Assembly (NCBI GenBank): GCA_023362775.1
Contig: JALMGJ010000006.1
Coordinates: 56,193,001 to 56,257,000 of the forward strand
Reading direction: 5' to 3'
Length of the DNA: 64,000 bases
Source: Charina bottae
Lineage: Eukaryota > Chordata > Lepidosauria > Squamata > Charinaidae
This document shows positions 56,803-64,000 of this stretch, piece by piece (the stretch's first letter is position 1; each line of letters opens with the position of its first letter). The translations under genes and the position numbers were made by a program. A model generated the notes under the pieces. The model worked only from the letters and a program-made list of their open reading frames with translations. It was not told where the DNA came from and searched no databases.

Positions 56803-56992
56803 GGTAAATGGAAGACTGAGGGCAAAAGGAGAAGGGGACGGCAGAGGATGAGATGGTTAGATAGCATCACCGATGTAATGAACATGAATTTGAGTAAACT
56901 CCGAGAGACAGTGGAGGACAGGAAGGCCTGGCGTGCTATGGTCCATGAGGTCACGAAGAGTCGGACACGACTGAACGACTGAACAACAAAAG
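56803..56992 (+). mobile_element. BovB 3' end of a second RTE family, nested
   Basis: The frame 56776-56982 reads RWLDSITDVMNMNLSKLRE and RKAWRAMVHEVTKSRTRLND, then a short AAC tail. The first segment differs from the BovB at 33602 (MDDILEVTDSTIGEL) and is closer to the ruminant BovB pattern with 'MSLSKLREL' as I recall it, so it is a separate RTE family. Its insertion splits the L2-type LINE. Confidence 0.75.
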
Positions 56993-57720
56993 CCCCCTTT
57001 CACTCAGGTTTCAGGCTGGGACATAACACTAAGACAGCATTGACTGTGCTTACTGATGACCTCTGGTGGAGTTGGGACAGGGGTGCGGCAACCATCCTAG
57101 ATCTCCTAGCTGCTATCAATACCATCCATTGTGGTATGCATCCATCATGCAGACTAGGAGTGGGGGGGGGCATGGTCTAGCAGTGGTTCTTTTACTGTAG
57201 TCAGTTCCCGTCAATGTTGGCTGGGGAGGGGGGAGAGATTGAGTAGAAGCCTTTCACATGTGGAGTGCCACAGGGCTTGCCATTCTCACTCCTCCTGTTT
57301 AACAACTACATGAAGCCAGTGGGTGAGGTAATCCATTAGTTTGGGGTCAGGTATCATCAATATGCTAATGATACCAGTTGTATATGTCAACATGATCAAG
57401 TAATGCTGTCAAGATTTTGTCCCAGTCCCTGGAGGGCGTTGAGGTCTGGAATGGGAGGAAAAGGCTCAGGCTTAACCCTAGCAAGATTGAGTGGCTACCT
57501 GAATCCAGGGATTCTCCATCTTTAGTCCTAAATGGTGCTATGCTGCCTCTTTGAGATTGGTATGTAACTTGGGGGTCCTCCTGGACTCACAGCTCCTGCT
57601 GATGAAGCAGGTGGCATCTGTGGCCAGGAGGGTCTTTTGCTGGCCACGTGGACCTATTCCTGGACTGGGAGGCCCTCCTCACTGTCATTCACACTTTGAT
57701 CACCTCGCTTGTGGACTGTT

Positions 57721-58223
57721 GCAATGCACTCTACATGGGCATACCCTTGACCACTTGAAAGCTGCAGCTAGACCAAAATACAGTGGCATAGGCAGTTATG
57801 GGCATACAATATTATAACAATGTTAATACTGCTGCTTCCTGAGCTGCACTGGTTACTAGAAGTGTTCTGGGTTCAGTTCAAGGTTCTGGTTATTACCTAT
57901 AAAGGCCTTCATAGCATAGGACCTGGTTATTTGAGGGACCATTTGTCTCTGCCAAATTTTTTCTTTGCCTCCTATGCAATCAAATATTTGGAATACTTCA
58001 GACCCAACAATTAAACAGCATCACCCGATGGGACACAGGAAGTGAGCCTTCTCTAGTACCTAGGCCTTTATAGGTAATAACCAGAACCTTGAATTGCACC
58101 CAGGAAGCAGTAGTATTACATTGTCATAACATTGTGTGTCCATAACTGCCTATGCCACTGCATTCTGGTCTAGCTGCAGCTTTCAGGTAGTCAAGGGCAT
58201 GCATATGTAGAGTCATTATGTAA
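57721..58223. repeat. Inverted duplication within the LINE copy
   Basis: About 57721-57912 ('ctctacatgggcatacc', 'gaaagctgcagctagacc', 'ggttctggttattaccta') reappears in reverse complement at about 58058-58223, with roughly 10% differences and small gaps by eye. The spacer is about 145 bp. Confidence 0.75.
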
Positions 58224-58437
58224 TCAAGCGGCTTTAGAAACATGATAAATAAATTAATACAAGTGGAGGAAACACCCCTCCACACACAGTTCTGGGTTTG
58301 CTTTTGCCCTCCTGGTGCTCTTCAGTTACACTGAGGCTGGAATCCTCAGAATCTGCAGGCTACCATGGGAAACTTTCTTTTTTAAAGGATAATATATACA
58401 TTATATTAATAACTGATAATAATATCATATACAGTAT

Positions 58438-58473
<36 letters not shown>

Positions 58474-58489
58474 CACACACACACACATA
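58438..58489 (+). repeat. (CA)n microsatellite
   Basis: Two CA runs of about 25 and 20 bp separated by 'gagtacat', about 200 bp before DBX2 exon 3. Confidence 0.95.
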
Positions 58490-58691
58490 CTTTCAGACAA
58501 TTTGCCTAATGTAGTATCAAATGATATGGAAAGCACTAGATTTGGGAAATGCTATTGTATACATATTCCTCAGAGTAAGTTCAATGGAATTCAGTAGTGG
58601 TTACAAGATTAAACAACAACAACAACAGTTGATTAATTGGGTAAAAATAATAACACCGAGGAATCCTGTTACACTATTTCTCATGTTTTAG

Positions 58692-58873
58692 GACAGGAAA
58701 GTGCTCTGCCTCCTCTAACCCATGACCCTAGATCCCGGAGAGGAATCTTAAGAAGGGCTGTCTTTTCAGAAGAGCAACGAAAATCTTTGGAGAAAATGTT
58801 TCAGAAACAGAAATATATCAGCAAAACAGACAGAAAGAAACTGGCCCTCAATCTGGGTCTGAAGGAATCACAG
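58692..58873 (+). CDS. DBX2: DBX2 exon 3 (homeodomain first part)
   Basis: The exon follows a 'tgttttag' acceptor and ends before GTAAAG at 58874. It enters in phase 1 and exits in phase 0. It encodes residues 137-197. After QESALPPLTHDPRSRR the homeodomain starts at Gly154 with GILRRAVFSEEQRKSLEKMF and KQKYISKTDRKKLALNLGL. ILRRAVFS and KQKYISKTDRKKLA are DBX-specific; DBX2 rather than DBX1 is favoured by the KMF, SKTDRKKLALN and NLGLKESQ forms. The exon ends at homeodomain residue 44 (Gln), a common intron position in homeobox genes. Confidence 0.96.
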
Positions 58874-59350
58874 GTAAAGAAAGATTTGATACAGTGACTT
58901 TCCCCCAGATGGTGCTCCTCAGAGGTGTAGACTTCAACTCCCCAAGTGGCTATGGGGAGTTGGAGAATGTTGAGATTGGAATTCCACACAGTTGGAGGGA
59001 TGCCCAAGTTGGGAAGGGTTGTGGGGAAAATATTTAAACTTTCATTTCTTTAACAAGAAAATGAGAAAGACAAAAAAGCACAAAAATGTATAAAATAATC
59101 GGGGCAGATCACCTTCAGCTACATTCTGAGAACTTAGCTGTCAAATATGGGAATGGACTTCTGTACACTGTACCAGAAAAGGAAAAGCCATATTATGTTG
59201 AAATTTGCTTGCAACAAAATATAATATATATAGAGGATGCAGGGAATTCATAGAAGAACATGGAGCGTCTTAATGATTTAACCTAAATCTCCACTGTAGC
59301 TGAGAGGCAACATATAAATTGGTAGCTTGTGCTAGAGAGAATGTTCAGAT
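58874..59350. other. No recognised content (DBX2 intron 3)
   Basis: Just after exon 3, 58905-59010 has 'gtagacttcaactcccca'-like pieces that may be an old MITE half. Nothing else. Confidence 0.4.
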
Positions 59351-59468
59351 CAGTGTTTCTCAACCTTGGCAACTTTCAGATGTGTGGACCAACTCCCAGA
59401 ATTCCCCAGCCAGCCTTCTGGGAGTTGAAGTCCACATATCTGAATGTTGCCAAGGTTGAGAAACACTG
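59351..59468. mobile_element. Palindromic hAT MITE with exact TSD
   Basis: 118 bp from CAGTGTTTCTCAACCTTGGC to its inverse complement, flanked by GTTCAGAT on both sides (59343-59350 and 59469-59476). The whole element is an imperfect palindrome. No coding capacity. Confidence 0.92.
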
Positions 59469-59476
59469 GTTCAGAT

Positions 59477-60254
59477 GATCCAATTGAGTAAGTAAGGAAG
59501 TTCTCACTCATAGTTCAGAAGAGGAAGTAGGATCTTTAATTAATAGGAAGGTATTTCAAGTTCTGAAGCTGGTCACATCTGAAAGAAAGGGTGGGGCTCC
59601 TCACAGCCCTCAATCCAGGACACATAATTTGCAGCCTGAGAACTACGTGCACCTCCTCAGAAACATGATAGCAATCCAAAGAAGCCTTCCAAAGGTTGCC
59701 AACACATTGTAATTTCTGAAGTTTGGGGAAGGTAAAATTATATTTTGGGGAGCATTACATTACATATATCAATATAATTTTAATTATATTTGAAGTTATA
59801 TTAATCATACTTTTTGCCCTGCCCTGCCCATTTTTGTGGGGAATATAACCCCTATATGCTACCCAAACACCAACCTTTGATCCCCCCAAAAAAGTTTAAG
59901 ACTCCTACCTTAAATATGATTTTATCTGTGTTTCACATTAAAAATTCTCATAGAGTGACTTCTAAAATTTTTAGCATTAACCTAATTTCCAACTGGCATA
60001 AGGTCTGCTTGGGGCTACAGGTCTATCCATTTCTATCCTTGGTGTCACCATTTTTCTCTGCCAAATTCCTTCCTTATTTGAGCCTCCATATTGCATAATT
60101 TTGTTAACCTGTTAAACTAGATGAATGCTGGGGTATTTTATGCTAGGCAATTTTGGCTAGGGTAATGAAAGATGTTTTAATTTAATAATCTTAAAAAGTT
60201 TATTTTAGGCAGAATTACCTAAAGTATCTAACAAGAATTGTCCCTACCCCACAG
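59477..60254. other. No recognised content (DBX2 intron 3)
   Basis: Nothing besides the exon 4 acceptor (ccccacag, ending 60254). Confidence 0.5.
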
Positions 60255-60572
60255 GTCAAGATCTGGTTTCAAAATCGAAGGATGAAATGGAGAAACTCCA
60301 AAGAAAAAGAAGTACTCTCAAATCGGTGTCTTCCAGAGGAAGGTCTTCAAGAGACGTATGTTTCCAGGTGTTTAAATTTTTCCTCCTCACCATGTCCTGT
60401 CTGGGAAATGTCTCAGCAACAATCAAGTTCAAGATGGCAGAATTTTCCAGAATGTGCTGGGCGACTGAGTAACAGAATTAGTCTGCGGCCACCCATAAAA
60501 CCAAATTTGTCTTCCGACACATCGTATTTGTATCGAGAACGAAGCACCACAGAGAAGGCAACTCCATCATAA
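60255..60572 (+). CDS. DBX2: DBX2 exon 4 (homeodomain end and C-terminus)
   Basis: Following a 'cccacag' acceptor, the exon completes recognition helix 3 of the homeodomain, VKIWFQNRRMKWRNSKEKE, with Trp48, Phe49, Asn51 and Arg53 all present, so DNA binding should be intact. The C-terminal tail (EVLSNRCLPEEGLQETYVSR, PCPVWEMSQQQSSSRWQNFP) matches the DBX2 pattern with Cys-Pro-x-x-Trp and the SQQ-S-RW block. It ends in TAA at 60570-60572. The encoded residues are 198-302. The tail is of similar style but more diverged than in mammals. Confidence 0.96.
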   Translation, partial: VKIWFQNRRMKWRNSKEKEVLSNRCLPEEGLQETYVSRCLNFSSSPCPVWEMSQQQSSSRWQNFPECAGRLSNRISLRPPIKPNLSSDTSYLYRERSTTEKATPS

Positions 60573-60684
60573 GAAGGAAAAGTGACAGAGTAAAAATGAT
60601 GGCAGACCGCTATTTGAGATGAACTCAGACTAACTTTATTTTATGGGAGAACTGAATTAGATTATATATTCCATCACTGGTTAA

Positions 60685-60690
60685 AATAAA
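60685..60690 (+). terminator. DBX2: Candidate DBX2 poly(A) signal
   Basis: The first AATAAA after the stop codon, 113 nt downstream. Real 3' UTRs may extend to later signals. Confidence 0.4.
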
Positions 60691-61957
60691 ATGTAACACA
60701 TCTATATTGACAGAATTAATAGTTTAAGAAATATTCAGTAATTAATTTTCCCTCATGTTCCTTCCAGCTGAAACAATATCTTTAAGTCCAGTGAGAAGGA
60801 ACTGATGGTAAGTAAATTAAAGCATGAAACAATACAAATAGATTTGGTTTTTGCAGTCATTCAGATTAAAGTAGCATTTCGTTACATATTCTCTAATAGA
60901 AATTATGGAAATGAGAAAATCTGGTAATGTATGACATTAGGTCTGTATCGTTTCTGTTTTTCAAAAAGATGGATAGGGGCTTGTGATATAGTAGACTTTA
61001 ATTTTTTAAAAAATAGAGAAATAAACAGTGGAGTATGATGGTCTATCTATACAACTGCCTGATACAGATTTCTGTATCTGGGGTTTCTTACCCTGGTTTG
61101 ATGAAGGTGTCAGAACTTCTCTATAAGAGCAGGAGTATGCAGTATGTGACCCTGAGAGGACTCCCATTCATTCTTGCTAGCATCATTGTGATCGAGAAGG
61201 GTAGCTAGGGATCAAGAGCATCTGGAGGTATATGTATTGCATTTACATCATGGGCATCTGCAGGGCAAGAGGGGAAATAACTTTATGAGAGTAATCATGC
61301 AAATTAGGCAAATTAGGCAATTCACGTCACTTGTGTGATGATGTCATGATGCTCATAATGTCACCATGTTTGGTTTGTATCTGATGGCTATGACTCCCAT
61401 AATTAAGGCAGGGGGTTCCATGGGTTGAAAAAAAGAGAGTTGCCAGATTTAGATTCTGGTTTTATACCCATGTATCTAGATTAGACCATGTTGAGTGACA
61501 TAGAGTTTACTTATAAATAAATATGCTATGGATTAGCTTTCTTTCTGCTTTGAATTGACCCAGATAGGACGTAACAAACAATCCAAGAAAAGGAGAACAA
61601 GGTTAAAAAAAATAAAGGACTCTGAGTCATTCTGGATAGTGATGATTGGTGTTAGAATATAGTAAAAAAACTATGAACTTTAGCAATCCAGCTCCAGATC
61701 AACTCCATATATTAGGCTAATGTTATATCTAGTCCCAAAATCATACTTCTCTTCGATTGCACCTCATGAGGAAACTGGAAGATTTAAAAATATACTTTTT
61801 CATATGTGTTAACTGATTATGTGCTAATATCATTATAAACCCCAACATTAATTCATTATTACCTAATCCATTTCCTCTTCTTCTGTACTTCAGATATGAG
61901 TTACTTACTTACTCAGTATCAGACAAAATGCTTGGAAATTATTTGTCACTGTGCATT
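60691..61957. other. No recognised content downstream of DBX2
   Basis: AT-rich; may include DBX2 3' UTR. A short duplication 'aaattaggca' occurs near 61300. Confidence 0.45.
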
Positions 61958-61965
61958 GCCTACAG

Positions 61966-62250
61966 CAGGGTTTTTCAACCAGGGTTCCGTGGAACCCTAG
62001 GGTTCCCTGAGAGATCACAAGTTATTTTAAAAAGTATTTCAAATTCGGGCAACTTCACATTAAAGAGGTAAGTTTCATTCTTTATTTTTAGTTTAAGAAT
62101 GCTGTTAATGCATATACAGTCCTACACATGAAACAAATTTAATAATTGTGTAACTTCTGGCCTATATTTGAGTCTGAATGTGCAGGGGTTCCCCAAGGCC
62201 TGAAAAATATTTCAAGGGTTCCTCCAGGGTCAAAAGGTTGAGAAACACTG
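61966..62250. mobile_element. hAT-type MITE with exact TSD
   Basis: A 285-bp element with ends CAGGGTTTTTCAACC and GGTTGAGAAACACTG, flanked by GCCTACAG (61958-61965 and 62251-62258). Unlike the 59351 family it is not palindromic inside; it has a 'ggttccgtggaaccctaggg' block near the left. No transposase. Confidence 0.92.
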
Positions 62251-62258
62251 GCCTACAG

Positions 62259-62691
62259 ACTTATGCCTATATTATTCCTATATTGAAGAAGGCTCAGTTA
62301 CTGTTCATTTGACACAGTAAGCAGCATATAGGAATTCTATGGCACTTTAAAGATTTGAATTTGAATTTCTGTAGCTACAACACTCTAAGACTAAACTGAA
62401 GTAAATTATTCTAATTAGACATGACCTAAAGAAAATATAGGTGCATATAAATTTTACCGAATCAGTGGAATGTATATGCTGAACCGTGATCTTAAATTCT
62501 GCTAATTTCTGTACACACTGTTCCTTTTGTTAATCTGTTAAATACTAAGAAAAATATGTGTTGTATCAAAATAGTCATACAGGTCAGCTTGGAGAGCAGT
62601 AAAATGGTGGGAGGTGGATATAAAAAATAAACCGCTATAAAGAAAGTTTGAGAATTGGGACGGCTTGGCAAGAGAAGAAAAAAATGGGAGT
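62259..62691. other. No recognised content downstream of DBX2
   Basis: AT-rich, nothing supported. Confidence 0.45.
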
Positions 62692-62700
62692 AGGGCTGGT

Positions 62701-63778
62701 TTGTTGTTTATTCGTTCAGTCGTTTCCGACTCTTCGTGACTTCATGGACCAGCCCACGCCAGAGCTTTCTGTCAGCCGTCACCATCCCCAGCTCCCCAAT
62801 GGTTGAGTCCGTCGCCTCCAGAATACCATCCATCCATCTTGCCCTTGGTCGGCCCCTCTTCCTTTTGCCTTCCACTTTTCCTAGCATCAGCTTCTTCTCC
62901 AAGGTATCATGTCTTCTCATTATGTGGCCAAAGTACTTCAGTTTTGCCTTTAATATCATTCCCTCAAGTGAGCAGTCTGGCTTGATTTCCTGGAGTATGG
63001 ACTGGTTTGATCTTCTTGCAGTCCAAGGCACTCTCAGAATTTTCCTCCAACACCACAGTTCAAAAGCATCTATCTTCCTTCGCTCAGCCTTCCTTATGGT
63101 CCAGCTCTCGCAGCCATAGGTTACTACGGGGAATACCATTGCTTTAACTATGCGGACCTTTGTTGTCAGTGTGATATCTCTGCTCTTAACTATTTTATCA
63201 AGATTTGCCATTGCTCTCCTCCCAAGAAGTAGACGTCTTCTGATTTCCTGGCTGCAGTCAGCATCTGCAGTAATCTTTGCGCCTAGAAATACAAAGTCTG
63301 TCACTGCTTCCACTTTTTCTCCCTCTATTTGCCAGTCATCAATCAAGCTCGTTGCCATAATCTTGGTTTTTTTGAGGTTTAACTGCAACCCAGCTTTTGC
63401 ACTTTCTTCTTTCACCTTCGTCATAAGGCTCCTCAACTCCTCCTCGCTTTCAGCCATCAAAGTGGTATCATCTGCATATCTGAGATTGTTAATGTTTCTT
63501 CCAGCGATTTTAACTCCAGCCTTGGATTCCTCAAGCCCAGCATGTCGCATGATGTGTTCTGCGTACAGGTTGAATAGGTAGGGTGAGAGTATACAACCCT
63601 GCCGTACTCCTTTCCCAATCTTAAACCAGTCCGTTGTTCCGTGCTCTGTTCTTACCGTTGCTACTTGGTCGTTATACAGATTCCTTAGGAGGCAGACAAG
63701 ATGACTTGGTATCCCCATACCACCAAGAACTTGCCACAATTTGTTATGATCCACACAGTCAAAGGCTTTAGAATAGTC
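62701..63778 (-). mobile_element. 5'-truncated BovB LINE with TSD
   Basis: The 3' third of the same family as 33420-36652, flanked by AGGGCTGGT (62692-62700 and 63779-63787). It starts inside the RT at the FIDYSKAFD motif and keeps one open frame to the normal stop at 62708, including LRYADDTTLM and VHEVTKSRKRLNE. Only a few residues differ from the intact copy (for example RRHDTL against RRQDTL), so it is recent. Confidence 0.93.
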
Positions 63779-63787
63779 AGGGCTGGT

Positions 63788-64000
63788 GAGAGTCTTCAAA
63801 TATTGATTGACTTCCTTGTAAAAGAAAAGTCAAAGATCTGTTATTGCTCTCTAATCACAAAAGCATGAATAGATCCAATTGGCTTAACTTCATTTAAACA
63901 TTGACAATGCCTTCATACTCTTGGGGGGGGCAAAGGTGGTTGGCTTCAGGCTGGTGTTTTTTATGGAAATGTGGCCACCAGCCTCGAAAAAAGAAAAAGG
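63788..64000. other. No recognised content to window end
   Basis: A G-run near 63925. Nothing supported. Confidence 0.45.

Larger units (their letters stand above)
56440..58235 (+). mobile_element. Decayed L2-type LINE with nested BovB and inverted end
   Basis: Plus-strand frames match the L2-type ORF2 at 285-3346 in order: RVLGTVNRATCLLDLCPSWL, ILDDF-type and FLGKVVEKVVGLQLQR, then (after a BovB insert at 56803-56992) a SGFRLGHNTKTALT-like stretch, LNPSKIEWL, LGVLLDSQLLLMKQ and LLPELHW with FKVLVITYKGLHSIGPGYL. Many stops and frameshifts. The last part (about 58058-58223) is an inverted copy of 57721-57912. It lies in DBX2 intron 2, same strand as the gene. Confidence 0.8.

Overview
The window is vertebrate nuclear DNA, almost certainly from a squamate reptile (snake or lizard). 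Two lines of evidence support this. First, four coding exons of the homeobox gene DBX2 lie on the + strand and the first coding exon of ANO6 lies on the - strand; these two genes are divergent neighbours in human too. Second, the repeats include RTE-BovB LINEs with Sauria-type SINEs that share their 3' tail, CR1/L2-type LINEs, Penelope-like elements, CORE/MIR-like SINEs, palindromic hAT MITEs and a Ty1/copia element. I cannot name the species.

Layout. 1-7260 is the start of ANO6 intron 1 (read on the - strand). It holds a near-complete L2-type LINE (one frameshift), another LINE fragment, an R4/Dong-type LINE 3' end and SINEs. ANO6 exon 1 is at 7261-7354, with a GC-rich promoter at about 7355-7660. 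The ~36 kb between the ANO6 and DBX2 start codons is gene-free and TE-rich: a Penelope-like element with inverted arms (10083-12472), a full-length but dead BovB (13625-16825), a solo LTR, a hAT MITE carrying an expanded 61-bp minisatellite (19499-20484), a Penelope palindrome (28216-28995), a decayed Ty3/Gypsy pol fragment broken by a second copy of that MITE, an intact BovB with a 1010-codon ORF (33420-36652), and a complete Ty1/copia element with near-identical LTRs (37944-42993).

DBX2 runs from its CpG-rich promoter (about 43540-44198) through exons 1-4 (44199-44511, 52204-52299, 58692-58873, 60255-60572). All splice sites are canonical, phases agree, and the predicted protein is 302 aa. 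Intron 2 contains an L2-type LINE with a BovB 3' end nested inside it. Downstream are a likely poly(A) signal, a hAT MITE and a third, truncated BovB.

The host genes do not form a pathway: ANO6 is a membrane scramblase/channel and DBX2 a neural-tube transcription factor. The TEs do interact as parasite systems. BovB probably supplies the machinery for the Sauria SINEs, and several MITEs share hAT-type ends. Hammerhead-like hairpins recur in the Penelope termini. Exon calls rest on translation and remembered orthologue sequence; no alignment or database search was run.
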